The position numbers and the translations under genes were made by a program. Positions 36,093 to 46,137 of a stretch of 64,000 bases of DNA are shown here, piece by piece. The notes under the pieces were generated by a model. It did not search any database. It had not been told where the DNA came from and worked only from the letters and a program-made list of their open reading frames with translations. The DNA comes from Lachnospiraceae bacterium. GTDB taxonomy: Bacteria; Bacillota; Clostridia; Lachnospirales; Lachnospiraceae. Within the stretch, counting starts at the first letter, position 1, and every line of letters begins with the position of its first letter. The stretch spans positions 62,001 to 126,000 of the forward strand of contig CAJTCL010000011.1 of assembly GCA_910575005.1 (NCBI GenBank), given 5' to 3'.

Positions 36093-39000
36093 ATGCAAAA
36101 GTGTAAGAGATGGATCGCGTTAATTTTGTCTGTATGTACGTTAATATCGTCAGTAGGGATCAATGTGCAGGCGCAAGAACCAGTTCGTGATACCATTTTG
36201 GATGTACAAGATCAGGAGACGATTTTGCAAGTGTCTCCAGATGAGCCAGAGATAGAAAGTGTGGAGACTCTGCCAGGTAAACTGAATTTTATTATGCAAG
36301 AGAGTGATTGTGTACAGACACCAGGTATGCAAAATATTGCTGCCAGTTTGGGAACAACAGACACAATCGTGGAGCAAGCAAAGCTCCATTATAAGCATAG
36401 AGCCAGTGGAGAGGAATTTACCGCAGAGGCAGTAAATACAGTGGACAATATGGTAAGATTTACCATGCAGTATACCGATAAAACACAAGCAGGAGTTTAT
36501 GAACTAATAAGTATTTTCTATCAAAGTGACGGCAAAAAATATCAGGTGGTTTTTGCCGAACTTGGTATGGAAGTAAGTTATGGTGTAGATCAGGAGACAG
36601 ACACAGAACCAGATGAGATACTGATTGATGAAGAGGTCTTAGAAGAAGTGGAGGCCAATGTAGTGTCTATGGACGGAGAGGGTAATGTGGTGTCTGAGAA
36701 TTCTGTTGCAGATGTTTTGGGAGATTTACAACAGGAAAATGGGATGCGTGCTTCCTGGAAGGCAGCAGCGCCACAAGCGACAAATAAGGTAATTGTACTT
36801 GACCCAGGACATGACAGTACCCATGCAGGTGCAAGAGGAAATGGCTGCAAAGAGGAAGAGTTGGTGTTAAAAATTGCACAATATTGTAGAACTGAGCTGT
36901 TGAAATATTCTGGCGTAACAGTATATATGACCAGAGAGAGCAATGTTTGTCCTTATGGTGGTACTTCGGCTGACTGTAATGCCAGCAGAGTGGATTTTGC
37001 AGCGTCGAAAAAGGCCAGTGTTTATGTGAGTTTTCATCTCAATTCCAGTCCCAGTACCAGTCCGCATGGGGTAGGTGTTTACTATCCAAATGGAAGTTAT
37101 CGGCCTGACCTTGGTCAAGAGGGCAAAGAATTAGCATGGCAAATTTATCAGAATTTGAGTGCATTGGGGCTGGCTACTTGGGCGGATGGAGTGTTGATAC
37201 ATAACTCAGAGAATAATACATTATATCCAGATGGATCCTTAGCAGATTATTTGTCGGTGATACGCAGAAGTAAACTGGCTGGGTTTCCGGCAGTATTGAT
37301 TGAACATGCATTTTTGAGTAATGCAGGCGATGTCAACGGTTTCCTAAACACAGAGGAAAAGCTTAAGAATCTTGGTGTCGCAGATGCCAAGGGAATTGCG
37401 GCGTATTATGGGCTTTCGGTCGGCGGAGGCAGTGGAAATGGAAATAAACCGAAGATTGAATGGATTCAATCCCGAAGCAGTAAGAGCCTTAGAGTTCGCT
37501 GGGAACCAGTCAATAACGCTGTTTCTTATCAGGTTTACCGCAGTACAAAAAAGACAGGATCTTATAAGAAAATGGCAGAGTTAAGTGAAAATACTTATAA
37601 TGATAAAAACTTAAAAGCAGGCACTACCTATTACTATAAAGTACGTGCCATATATTCTGATGGAAAGAAATCTTCTTTTTCCAGCATACACTCTGCCAAG
37701 ACATTGGCAGCACCACAAATTACTAGTATTGTTTCAAGAAGCAACGGCAGGTTAAAGATCACCTGGAAACCTGTGGCTAAGGCAAAACAATATGAACTTT
37801 TGCGCAGTACAAAGAAAAATGGCAATTTCCAAAAGGTTGCTACCATATCAAAAAAGGCAGGGGAGACTTTTATTGACCTGAATCTTAAGACTCAGAAAAA
37901 ATATTATTATAAAGTACGTGCCAGAGGCGGGGAGAAAAACGGTTACAGCAGTTATTCAGCAGTGTCTTTTGGTTGGGCGGTAAAAAAGACAGCGATTACC
38001 AGTGTTAGTTCCAAATCTAGCACATCTTTGCTGGTTAAGTGGAAAAAGGTCGACAATGCCTATGCATACCGAATTCAGAGAAGTACTTCCAAGAAGGGCA
38101 CTTATAAGACTGTTGCAGAAGTGAAAGATGGGAAAACTTCTTATGTAGATCAGAATCTGAAAGCAAAAAAGAATTATTATTATAAGGTTCAGGTTATAAA
38201 TCGGGTGAATGGTAAAAATGGAGCCAGTGGATACTGTAGTCCAACGGCAGGAAAGACAATTACTGGCACAACGATTACCTATGTGCGCTCTAAGAGCAGC
38301 GGCAGTATGGAACTAAAATGGAAAAAGGCTGCAGATGCTTTTGCCTACAGAATTAAGCGCAGTTTAAAAAAAGACAGTGGTTATAAAAAAATTGCAGAGG
38401 TTTTGGGCAGCAATGTCACTACATATGTAGATAAGGAAGCAGATGCTGGCAAACGTTATTATTATACAGTAGAGACGATTGTAAAACAAAATGGTGTAAA
38501 AGGTTACAGTGGAGATTCCAAACCGAAAAGTGCCGTAAATTTGCAGAAGATTAAAATTACTTCCACACGGGTGGATAATGGCGGGATAATATTGAACTGG
38601 GAGAAGATTTCTGGTGCCAATGGCTATCAGGTTATGCGCAGTGCAAACAAAGACAGTGGGTTTGAGGAGATTGCAAAGATAAACAAAGCAGAACTAACCA
38701 GTTTTACAGACTGGGATGTATCAGCGGGTGCCAGATATTTTTATCGGGTTCGTGCCCTTTGTGACGGAACTTATACTGGTTATGGAAGTAATTGTAAGAC
38801 CACAGAGAAATGGATGCTCAGAGCACCAGATGGTTTGCAAGTCAAAACAGTAAGTTCGTCTGTTACTCCAGATACACCAGCGCAGATCATGTTAAGTTGG
38901 AATAAAGTCGATGGTGCTAATTCTTATGTAGTTTTGAAAAGTGTTGAAGAGAAGGAGAATTATGAAGAGGTAGCTGTTGTCAATGATGGTGAGAATTTAG

Positions 39001-39134
39001 CCTATACAGACAGCAAAGTACAGACTGGCGTTACTTACTATTATAAAGTAGCGGCTGTCGCAAATTTGGGACAAGAGAGCGGCAGAGGTGATGAGACAGT
39101 TCCAGTATCAGGAATTGTACCAGAAACAAGGTAA
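36093..39134 (+). CDS. N-acetylmuramoyl-L-alanine amidase with FnIII repeats
   Basis: 1013 residues from ATG 36093; GGAGTGA lies just upstream, so GTG 36084 is unlikely. Signal peptide (about 1-28, cut near VQAQEP), an N-terminal domain of about 200 residues with an acidic linker, then Amidase_3 at about 230-440 (IVLDPGHDSTHAG with a zinc His; SFHLNSSPS; LIEHAFLSNAGD with the catalytic Glu). Six FnIII-like modules begin near 450, 540, 632, 727, 820 and 912, each with a W near the second strand and YYYKV at the end. It cleaves the lactyl-peptide bond of peptidoglycan, probably at division or for turnover. No sortase motif; the FnIII modules may bind wall glycans. Confidence 0.88.
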   Translation: MQKCKRWIALILSVCTLISSVGINVQAQEPVRDTILDVQDQETILQVSPDEPEIESVETLPGKLNFIMQESDCVQTPGMQNIAASLGTTDTIVEQAKLHYKHRASGEEFTAEAVNTVDNMVRFTMQYTDKTQAGVYELISIFYQSDGKKYQVVFAELGMEVSYGVDQETDTEPDEILIDEEVLEEVEANVVSMDGEGNVVSENSVADVLGDLQQENGMRASWKAAAPQATNKVIVLDPGHDSTHAGARGNGCKEEELVLKIAQYCRTELLKYSGVTVYMTRESNVCPYGGTSADCNASRVDFAASKKASVYVSFHLNSSPSTSPHGVGVYYPNGSYRPDLGQEGKELAWQIYQNLSALGLATWADGVLIHNSENNTLYPDGSLADYLSVIRRSKLAGFPAVLIEHAFLSNAGDVNGFLNTEEKLKNLGVADAKGIAAYYGLSVGGGSGNGNKPKIEWIQSRSSKSLRVRWEPVNNAVSYQVYRSTKKTGSYKKMAELSENTYNDKNLKAGTTYYYKVRAIYSDGKKSSFSSIHSAKTLAAPQITSIVSRSNGRLKITWKPVAKAKQYELLRSTKKNGNFQKVATISKKAGETFIDLNLKTQKKYYYKVRARGGEKNGYSSYSAVSFGWAVKKTAITSVSSKSSTSLLVKWKKVDNAYAYRIQRSTSKKGTYKTVAEVKDGKTSYVDQNLKAKKNYYYKVQVINRVNGKNGASGYCSPTAGKTITGTTITYVRSKSSGSMELKWKKAADAFAYRIKRSLKKDSGYKKIAEVLGSNVTTYVDKEADAGKRYYYTVETIVKQNGVKGYSGDSKPKSAVNLQKIKITSTRVDNGGIILNWEKISGANGYQVMRSANKDSGFEEIAKINKAELTSFTDWDVSAGARYFYRVRALCDGTYTGYGSNCKTTEKWMLRAPDGLQVKTVSSSVTPDTPAQIMLSWNKVDGANSYVVLKSVEEKENYEEVAVVNDGENLAYTDSKVQTGVTYYYKVAAVANLGQESGRGDETVPVSGIVPETR

Positions 39135-39159
39135 ACGATAGATCAATTTAGAGGAGGAA

Positions 39160-42100
39160 ATGGAGAGAGATATGAAGCCAGGAAACAAAACAAGACTGGC
39201 AGCGTGGCTGTTGACAGCAGCTATCCTGGCAGCCGATGTCTTTGGAAATGGTGGTTTGGCCTATGCCATGCAGCCCCAGGAGACAGAAGCAGCCGTGCAG
39301 CCAGAGCAGGACACAGAACAATTGTCAGAGGACGGCAAGACCACAGAAGATGAATTTATGGATGAGCTAGAGCAAGAGCAGGCAGAACATCCAGAAACTG
39401 AGATAGATGACAGCTCCAAACAGCCAGAAGAGGAGTCTGGTTCAAATATGGAGCAGAATAATACAGAAAATAGTGAAAATATAAAAGAAGAGAGGCAATT
39501 TGAGGAGGAAGACAGCAGAATACAGCAGGATGAGAGGATAGCAGATTCAGAGGATCAAGAGGACGCATTAGAGCAGGATATGTTGAGAACTCAAGCTCCG
39601 AATACAGAAAATCCAGCAGAACCAACAGCACAGGAAGCCTTTGCAGCGCTGCTTAAGGACTATGATATGTATGGTGTGCTTACGAATAGTGCAGAGATTC
39701 CTGTTTATCAGGAACCATTCACAGCTTCACCTGTAATACAGAAGCTTCCCAGTGGTTATCAAGTTAGATTTCAAAATGTAGTTTTGGGAACGGATGGCGT
39801 TTGGTTTCAAGTGGCTTTTGCAGTGAAGGGAGTAGAATATACAGGTTTTATTCAGAGTAATTTTGTGGTTTCTGAAGATACCAGGCTCACAGATTGGAGC
39901 AATCAATATCTCAATGGAACTGGGGAGAGAGGAACTGCGAGTAATGGTGTCAATGTACAGGCAACAGATCTTTCTGCATTTCCTTCCAGTTATCGTACAT
40001 TTATCAAACAGATGATGCAGGCACATCCAAGTTGGTGTTTTGTACCAATGAATACAGGAATAGAATGGTCTGATGTTGTGGAAAATGAGATGGTTACAGC
40101 TAGGAATTTGGTGGATATTAATCATCCAGAAGATTGGAAATCGAAAGCACCTGGGGATTATGATCCTGAGGAAGGATATGTAATTCGTGATGGAGAAACT
40201 TGGGTGCAGGCCTCGGAGCCAATCGTAAAATATTATCTTGATCCAAGAAATTTCCTCAATGAAACATCTGTCTTTCAGTTTGAGCAGCTTACCTATAACA
40301 GTGCCTATCATAATGAGGCTGGGGTGGAAAGAATATTGAGCGGCACTTTTATGAGCAAAAAGAAGCTGGAGGATGGTTCTGGCGGTGGGATTACCTATGC
40401 CAAGGCATTTATGAAGATTGGAAAACAATTAAAGGTCAGTCCTTATTTTCTGGCCAGCCGTATTCGCCAGGAGCAGGGGGTCAACGGTGATTCTGCATTG
40501 ATTTCCGGTACATATCCAGGATTTGAGGGATATTATAATTATTTTAATATTTCTGCATATGGATTGGGAGAGCAGGTCATTATCAATGGATTGACAGAGG
40601 CCAAAAAGGAGGGGTGGACGACTCGTTATGCTGCTCTGTATGGTGGAGCCAAGAAGACGGCAGAAAATTATATTTCCAAAGGACAGGATACCTTCTATCT
40701 GCAGAAATTTGATGTGGTTGGCGCCTATGGTGCTTTATATATGCATCAGTATATGCAAAATCTTTTGGCTGCGGACAATGAGGGGAAAAATGTAAAGAAC
40801 AGTTATGCTGCAATGGGTGTTCTTGAGAACAGTTTTGTATTTAAAATTCCAGTTTATAACAATATGCCAGCTTCTCTGTGTCCATTGCCAGGAAATCCAC
40901 TGAGTAAGCCTACCTTGAAAGTTTCCAAGAATGGTTATACGTCAGCAAAGCTCTCTTGGTCTCAGGTGGGAGGCGCGGATGCTTATCAGATTTACCGCAA
41001 AGAAGGCTCTAAGGGGTCCTATGTCAGAATTAAGACGGTAAAGGGGGAAACATCTACCTCTTATCAGGATAAAAATGTCTCCCCTGGAAAAACTTATTAT
41101 TATAAAGTGCGAGCCTATGTAAAGCTCAACTCTGGAACAAAATTTTCGTCCTTTGCCAGTGAAAAAACAGCAAAGTTTACAATACCTGCTACTGATTGGA
41201 CAAAATTTTATATAAAAACCTATACCTCAGTAAGGCTGTCATGGAAGCAAGCATCAGTGAGTGGCTATTGGGTTTATCGTAAGACAGATTCTGGCAAATT
41301 TACGCGGATTAAAACTTTAAAAGGGAAGACTAGTCTGACCTATACTGATCAGACAGTGCTTCCGGGACATACTTACTCTTATAAGATACGTGGTTATAAG
41401 ACAATTGCAGGAAAGAATTATTCTTCCCCTTATACCAGTATAAAGACAGCGGCAATTAAAATAAAAGCGCCGCAGTTTAGCAGTGCTTCTGTCTCTGGAA
41501 TCAATAAGGCGAAACTAAAATGGAAACAGGATTCCAAAGCCACAGGTTATTGTATTTACCGTTCTACGACAGAGAAAGGCGGCTACAAGAAAATTAAGAC
41601 CATTAACAATAATAAGACATTGAACTGGACAGACAGCAGTATTTCCCCTGGAACTTCATATTATTATAAGATACGCTCCTATGTGAAATCTGAGTATGGA
41701 AAGGGAAACTCTGGTTATTCCAAGATTTTGATGGTCAATACAAGTATTGATAAGCCGTTGGTTTCTTCTGTTACTTCCTCAGCCACCGGAATTAAGCTGA
41801 AATGGAAAAAAAGCGAGAATGCCACTGGTTATCAGATTTATCGTTCCAGTTCATATAATGGAAAATATACTTCTGTAAAAAAGGTCACGAAAAATTCTTC
41901 CGTGACCTTTACGGATAAAAGTGTCACATTTGGCAAAACATATTATTATAAAGTCAGAGCCTATAAAACGATTGGCACAAGTACAAAATATTCCAGTTGG
42001 TCAGCCATTGTATGTGGCAGGCCAGAGCTTGAAGAAACACGTTTTACAGGAATTTCTGGTATCAGTTCCACAAAGGCAACCTTAAAGTGGAGTAAAGTTT

Positions 42101-42315
42101 CTGGTGTACAGGGCTATAAATTGTATCGGAAGACAGGCAAAAGCGGCAAATATAGTGCAATGAAAAGTATTTCCAGTGCTGCAACTACAAAGTATACAGA
42201 CAAAAGCTTAAAAAAGAACACTACTTATTATTATAAAATACGAACCTGGAAGAAAGTAGATGGAAAGGTTCGTTATTCTGCATATTCCAAGGAATGGTGT
42301 GTGCAGACCCAATAA
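39160..42315 (+). CDS. Endo-beta-N-acetylglucosaminidase (LytD/GH73-like) with SH3 and FnIII repeats
   Basis: 1051 residues. ATG 39160 sits 2 bases from GGAGG and ATG 39172 is 14 away, so the start is uncertain. Signal peptide (cut near LAYAMQ), a Glu/Gln-rich low-complexity stretch (about 40-150), SH3-like domain (about 170-235), a glucosaminidase domain (about 276-560) with LASRIRQEQGVNGDSALISG (Glu as acid near 433) and YYNYFNISAYG, then five FnIII-like modules with YYYKV/YYYKI ends. It cuts the glycan strand of peptidoglycan. It is paralogous in its C-terminal half to the preceding amidase, so an amidase and a glucosaminidase with the same targeting modules are encoded in tandem, 25 bases apart. 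Confidence 0.87.
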   Translation: MERDMKPGNKTRLAAWLLTAAILAADVFGNGGLAYAMQPQETEAAVQPEQDTEQLSEDGKTTEDEFMDELEQEQAEHPETEIDDSSKQPEEESGSNMEQNNTENSENIKEERQFEEEDSRIQQDERIADSEDQEDALEQDMLRTQAPNTENPAEPTAQEAFAALLKDYDMYGVLTNSAEIPVYQEPFTASPVIQKLPSGYQVRFQNVVLGTDGVWFQVAFAVKGVEYTGFIQSNFVVSEDTRLTDWSNQYLNGTGERGTASNGVNVQATDLSAFPSSYRTFIKQMMQAHPSWCFVPMNTGIEWSDVVENEMVTARNLVDINHPEDWKSKAPGDYDPEEGYVIRDGETWVQASEPIVKYYLDPRNFLNETSVFQFEQLTYNSAYHNEAGVERILSGTFMSKKKLEDGSGGGITYAKAFMKIGKQLKVSPYFLASRIRQEQGVNGDSALISGTYPGFEGYYNYFNISAYGLGEQVIINGLTEAKKEGWTTRYAALYGGAKKTAENYISKGQDTFYLQKFDVVGAYGALYMHQYMQNLLAADNEGKNVKNSYAAMGVLENSFVFKIPVYNNMPASLCPLPGNPLSKPTLKVSKNGYTSAKLSWSQVGGADAYQIYRKEGSKGSYVRIKTVKGETSTSYQDKNVSPGKTYYYKVRAYVKLNSGTKFSSFASEKTAKFTIPATDWTKFYIKTYTSVRLSWKQASVSGYWVYRKTDSGKFTRIKTLKGKTSLTYTDQTVLPGHTYSYKIRGYKTIAGKNYSSPYTSIKTAAIKIKAPQFSSASVSGINKAKLKWKQDSKATGYCIYRSTTEKGGYKKIKTINNNKTLNWTDSSISPGTSYYYKIRSYVKSEYGKGNSGYSKILMVNTSIDKPLVSSVTSSATGIKLKWKKSENATGYQIYRSSSYNGKYTSVKKVTKNSSVTFTDKSVTFGKTYYYKVRAYKTIGTSTKYSSWSAIVCGRPELEETRFTGISGISSTKATLKWSKVSGVQGYKLYRKTGKSGKYSAMKSISSAATTKYTDKSLKKNTTYYYKIRTWKKVDGKVRYSAYSKEWCVQTQ

Positions 42316-42330
42316 AAAGGAATTTTATCT

Positions 42331-44202
42331 ATGAAGATTACACCTTATAAAATAAAAAAAGGGATTCGATATTTTAAGCATTATGGGCCCAAAGCCTTTT
42401 GGAATCGGTTGCGCGACAAATTGGAGCCGGAAGATGTGCCTTATGCACCGTGGTTTGAAAAATATAAGGCTGGAGAAGAAGAATTGGCTCGTCAGGTAAG
42501 ACAGGAACAGAAATTTGTGTATCGTCCCTTGATCAGTGTGGTGGTTCCCTGTTATCAGACACCAGAGGATTATCTGCTGCAGATGTTGGATTCTGTGCGT
42601 TTGCAGTCATATAGTAATTGGCAGCTTTGCCTGGCGGACGCTACGCCTTCTGACCAAGTGGCCAAAGTAGTGGAAAGTTATTGTCAGCAATATTCAGAGA
42701 CGAGAATTATCTATCGTCACTTACAAGAGAATCAGGGAATTGCAGGAAATACCAATGCGGGTATAAATTTTGCACAGGGAGAATGGATTGGATTGTTAGA
42801 TCATGATGATCTCTTGGCGCCAAATGCTTTGTATGAGATGGTTGCTTTGATGAATCAGGAACCACAGATGGAAGCACTCTATTCTGATGAAGATCAGGTG
42901 GAAGAGACAAGACATGGGTTAGAACACAAAAAGCCACATTTTAAGCCAGATTTTAGTCCTGATCTTTTGCGTTCCAACAACTATATCACTCATTTCTTCT
43001 GTGTCAGGTGCAGCGTGGTGCAGAAGACAGGTGGGCTGCGGGCTGAATTTGAAGGCGCTCAGGATTATGATTTTATTTTACGTTGTACCGAGATTGCGGC
43101 TATGGTTGGGCATGTGCCGAAAGTTCTCTATCACTGGCGGGTTCACAGTAATTCCACCGCAGATAATCCCTTGAGTAAGACATATGCTTATGAGGCTGGT
43201 CAGCGTGCTTTACAAGAACATTTAAAACGAGTGGGACAGCCAGGAGAAGTCAGCCAGTTGATGCATTTTGGATTTTATCGGGTAAAATATCCAGTCAAGG
43301 GAAATCCACTGGTGTCCATCTTAATTCCCAATAAAGATCAATCAGATACTTTGCGCCGTTGTATAGAATCCCTGATGAAATCTTCATGGCAGAATTTTGA
43401 AATTATTATTGTGGAGAATAATAGTCAAGAATCAGAGACTTTTCAATATTATCAGGAACTCTGTACACAGTTTAGAGAAAATGATCCCCAGTTGCCAGAA
43501 AATCAAACACAAGCGATTTATGGGCAGGGTACATTGCCAGGCGGACAGTTGGTCAAGGTGGTAGTTTGGGAGAGTGGTTTTAATTATTCGGCAATCAATA
43601 ATTTTGGCGCTTCCTATGCACAAGGTGAATATTTCGTGCTGCTTAACAATGATATTGAAATGATTACGATAAACTGGTTGGAAGAGATGCTGGGCAATTG
43701 CCAGAGACCAGAGGTTGGCATTGTTGGGGCAAGGCTCTATTATCCAGATCAAACGATTCAACATGCAGGTATTGTACTAGGAATTGATGGTATTGCTGCA
43801 AATATGTTTCCAGGGCTGCGTCGTGGGCAGGAAGGTTATTACCATAAAGCGGCAATTCAACTAAATTACAGTGCAGTGACAGCGGCCTGTTTGATGGTAT
43901 CACAAGAGATTTATCAAAAGGTTCACGGATTGGAAGAACAGCTTGCAGTAGCTTTTAATGACCTGGATTTCTGTCTGCGCGTCTGCAAGGAAGGCTATCT
44001 AGTGGTATATGATCCGTTTGTGGAGGCATATCACTACGAGTCAAAATCCCGTGGAGAGGAAGATACAAAGGAAAAGGTATATCGTTTTGGGGAGGAGATA
44101 GAGTTTATTCGTACACGCTGGATTGACTTGTTAAAGAAAGGGGATCCATATTATAATCCTAATTTTTCGCTGAAAAAGTGTAATTATGCTTTAAAACCTT
44201 AA
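42331..44202 (+). CDS. Double-domain family 2 glycosyltransferase
   Basis: 623 residues, soluble. Basic N-terminal region (YKIKKGIRYFKHYGPKAFW), then two GT-A domains: the first at about 70-290 (ISVVVPCYQTPEDYL; GLLDHDDLLAPNALYEM with DHDD), the second at about 325-570 (VSILIPNKDQSDTLRRCIES; YFVLLNNDIEM). This tandem layout is common in rhamnan/O-antigen chain synthesis, adding alternate residues. It starts 15 bases after the glucosaminidase and may begin a second glycan group with the genes at 44722-47641. Donor sugar unknown. Confidence 0.85.
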   Translation: MKITPYKIKKGIRYFKHYGPKAFWNRLRDKLEPEDVPYAPWFEKYKAGEEELARQVRQEQKFVYRPLISVVVPCYQTPEDYLLQMLDSVRLQSYSNWQLCLADATPSDQVAKVVESYCQQYSETRIIYRHLQENQGIAGNTNAGINFAQGEWIGLLDHDDLLAPNALYEMVALMNQEPQMEALYSDEDQVEETRHGLEHKKPHFKPDFSPDLLRSNNYITHFFCVRCSVVQKTGGLRAEFEGAQDYDFILRCTEIAAMVGHVPKVLYHWRVHSNSTADNPLSKTYAYEAGQRALQEHLKRVGQPGEVSQLMHFGFYRVKYPVKGNPLVSILIPNKDQSDTLRRCIESLMKSSWQNFEIIIVENNSQESETFQYYQELCTQFRENDPQLPENQTQAIYGQGTLPGGQLVKVVVWESGFNYSAINNFGASYAQGEYFVLLNNDIEMITINWLEEMLGNCQRPEVGIVGARLYYPDQTIQHAGIVLGIDGIAANMFPGLRRGQEGYYHKAAIQLNYSAVTAACLMVSQEIYQKVHGLEEQLAVAFNDLDFCLRVCKEGYLVVYDPFVEAYHYESKSRGEEDTKEKVYRFGEEIEFIRTRWIDLLKKGDPYYNPNFSLKKCNYALKP

Positions 44203-44364
44203 GCCAGAGTATGTGATTATCTCTAGATTGGCTGACGAGCGAATGATAACTAATATAATAACAATGATTGGGGCGGTTTTTTAAAACTTGCCCTTTTCCC
44301 AATTCAATGCTACAATAGAGGGAACCAAAAATATACAGAATTGGATGGATGTGAGAAGAGACAC

Positions 44365-44571
44365 ATGATGAAAGTATTTATATGCCCAAAATGCGGAAGT
44401 ATTACAACAGTATCTCGCAGAAAAGAGATATTTTGCCATAAATGTGGTGGAACACAGATGATTCCTGCTAAGCTTACATTTGCAAAATATAGTGAGATGG
44501 ATGAACAACAGAGAAAAGATTACTCAGAAAGTTGGCTGTACATACGGAATCATACTTCCGGTGAAGTTTAG
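44365..44571 (+). CDS. Small zinc-ribbon protein
   Basis: 68 residues from ATG 44365, with AGAAGAG upstream. CPKCG (near residues 6-10) and CHKCGG (near 25-30) form a four-Cys zinc ribbon; the tail EMDEQQRKDYSESWLYIRN is soluble and polar. Short proteins of this form occur in Clostridia with no known role; nucleic-acid or metal binding is a guess. The gap 44203-44364 contains an imperfect ATTGGG/CCCAAT hairpin (44266-44302) only. Confidence 0.6.
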   Translation: MMKVFICPKCGSITTVSRRKEIFCHKCGGTQMIPAKLTFAKYSEMDEQQRKDYSESWLYIRNHTSGEV

Positions 44572-44637
44572 GAAAACACTGTTCAGGTTTACTAAAAAAT
44601 ACAGTGCAATCTTAAGAAATTATTAATACAATTGCCG

Positions 44638-44667
44638 TTGTTTTGTATAAAAGAGCTGTTGTATGAT
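44638..44667 (+). promoter_or_regulatory. Possible promoter for WbaP-type gene
   Basis: TTGTTT at 44638-44643, an 18-base spacer and TATGAT at 44662-44667, about 55 bases before ATG 44722. Confidence 0.5.
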
Positions 44668-44721
44668 GTGATAAGCGTGACTGCACACAAATTTTGACTA
44701 TGGACTTTTGAGGATTGAATT

Positions 44722-46137
44722 ATGTACAAAAAGCAGAAAAAGAGCTGGGTAAAGCATCTGGATTTTTTGATTTTGGATGTGCTTTGTCTGGAAATTACGT
44801 TTTATCTGTCCTGTCTGGCCAGGCTGGGACATTTCCATAGCCATTCTGGAATCAGCCAATATTATAACCGTTTGGCAGTACTGCTTTTACTGATTGATAT
44901 CTGTGTTGTATTTCTTGCAGAAGCATATACTGGAATTTTGCGAAGAAACCGGATTCAGGAATTGAAAGCGGTGATTATGCACTGCAGTACCATATTTGCA
45001 GCGATCACAGTCTATCTTTGGGGCACAAAACAGTCTGAAATCTATTCCAGACAGGTGATCCTGGTATTTTGGGGTGTGTCCATTGTGGTGGAGTATTTTG
45101 CCCGTTGTCTATGGAAAATTTATATCCGTCAGCGCATGATTCGCGGCAAACGATTTACGCGGTTGGTGATTGTGACAGAGGAACGTTTTGCAAAGCAGTG
45201 TGTTTCTGATTTTCAGAAGGACAGATATAAAGAGTTTCAAGTGATTGGTGTGGTGGTTGTAGATGAGGACCGAACAGGAGAGATGATTTGTGATGTGCCT
45301 GTTGTGGCCTCTGCGGATAGTTTTCTTGAGTATGTCCGTCTGAATGTGGTGGATGAAGTCTTTATCAATGGGAATACTAGAGAAAGCAGTGAGGCTTTGG
45401 CAAATGAGTTGTTGGAACTTGGTTTGACGGTGCATTTTAATCTTGTGCGGGAGTCTCGATTGATGCCGAATAAATTGGTAGAGCAGTGCGGAAAATATTT
45501 GGTATTGACAACCAGCATGAAAATAGCTACCAATCGGCAGGTATTTTTAAAACGATGTATGGATATTGCAGGCAGTCTGGTGGGATTGATTTTAATGGTA
45601 ATTGCATTTTTAGTTTTTGCACCTTTCATTAAGCTACAATCACCAGGGCCGATTTTTTATGCGCAGACCAGAATTGGCAAAAATGGGCGTCGGTTTAAAT
45701 TTTATAAATTTCGTACCATGATTGTCGGTGCAGATGATATGAAAAAAGATCTGATGGAACACAACGAGATGCAGGGGCTGATGTTTAAGATGGAGGAGGA
45801 TCCGAGAATTTTTCCAGTAGGAAAAGTGATGCGTAAATTTTCCATTGATGAACTTCCACAGTTTTGGAATGTGCTTAAGGGAGATATGAGTCTGGTAGGG
45901 ACAAGACCTCCCACAGAAGATGAATTTGAGCAGTATGAGCTGCATCACAAGGCCAGGCTTGGTATTCGGCCAGGACTGACGGGTATGTGGCAGGTCAGCG
46001 GCAGAAGTGATATCAAGGATTTTGAAGAAATTGTTGCCTTGGACACCCAATATATATCCAACTGGTCGCTTGCTATGGATATACGGATTTTATTTCGCAC
46101 AGTGGGTGTAGTACTGACAGGAAAAGGATCATCATGA
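44722..46137 (+). CDS. WbaP/CpsE-type undecaprenyl-phosphate glycosylphosphotransferase
   Basis: 471 residues. Four N-terminal helices (about 10-115), a CoA-binding-like domain (LVIVTEERFAKQCVSDF near 145), then the phosphoglycosyltransferase core from about 275: KRCMDIAGSLVG, RFKFYKFRTM, DELPQFWNVLKGDMSLVGTRPP and GLTGMWQVSGRSD. It loads hexose-1-phosphate (Gal or Glc in best-studied members) on undecaprenyl phosphate. With the PglC-type enzyme at 11178 this is the second initiating transferase in the window, so two glycans may be made. Its stop overlaps the next start (ATGATAG). Confidence 0.88.
   Translation: MYKKQKKSWVKHLDFLILDVLCLEITFYLSCLARLGHFHSHSGISQYYNRLAVLLLLIDICVVFLAEAYTGILRRNRIQELKAVIMHCSTIFAAITVYLWGTKQSEIYSRQVILVFWGVSIVVEYFARCLWKIYIRQRMIRGKRFTRLVIVTEERFAKQCVSDFQKDRYKEFQVIGVVVVDEDRTGEMICDVPVVASADSFLEYVRLNVVDEVFINGNTRESSEALANELLELGLTVHFNLVRESRLMPNKLVEQCGKYLVLTTSMKIATNRQVFLKRCMDIAGSLVGLILMVIAFLVFAPFIKLQSPGPIFYAQTRIGKNGRRFKFYKFRTMIVGADDMKKDLMEHNEMQGLMFKMEEDPRIFPVGKVMRKFSIDELPQFWNVLKGDMSLVGTRPPTEDEFEQYELHHKARLGIRPGLTGMWQVSGRSDIKDFEEIVALDTQYISNWSLAMDIRILFRTVGVVLTGKGSS

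Noticed and set aside
44266-44302. Terminator after the double GT2 gene
   Set aside because: ATTGGG/CCCAAT arms are short and imperfect around a long loop and no T run follows.
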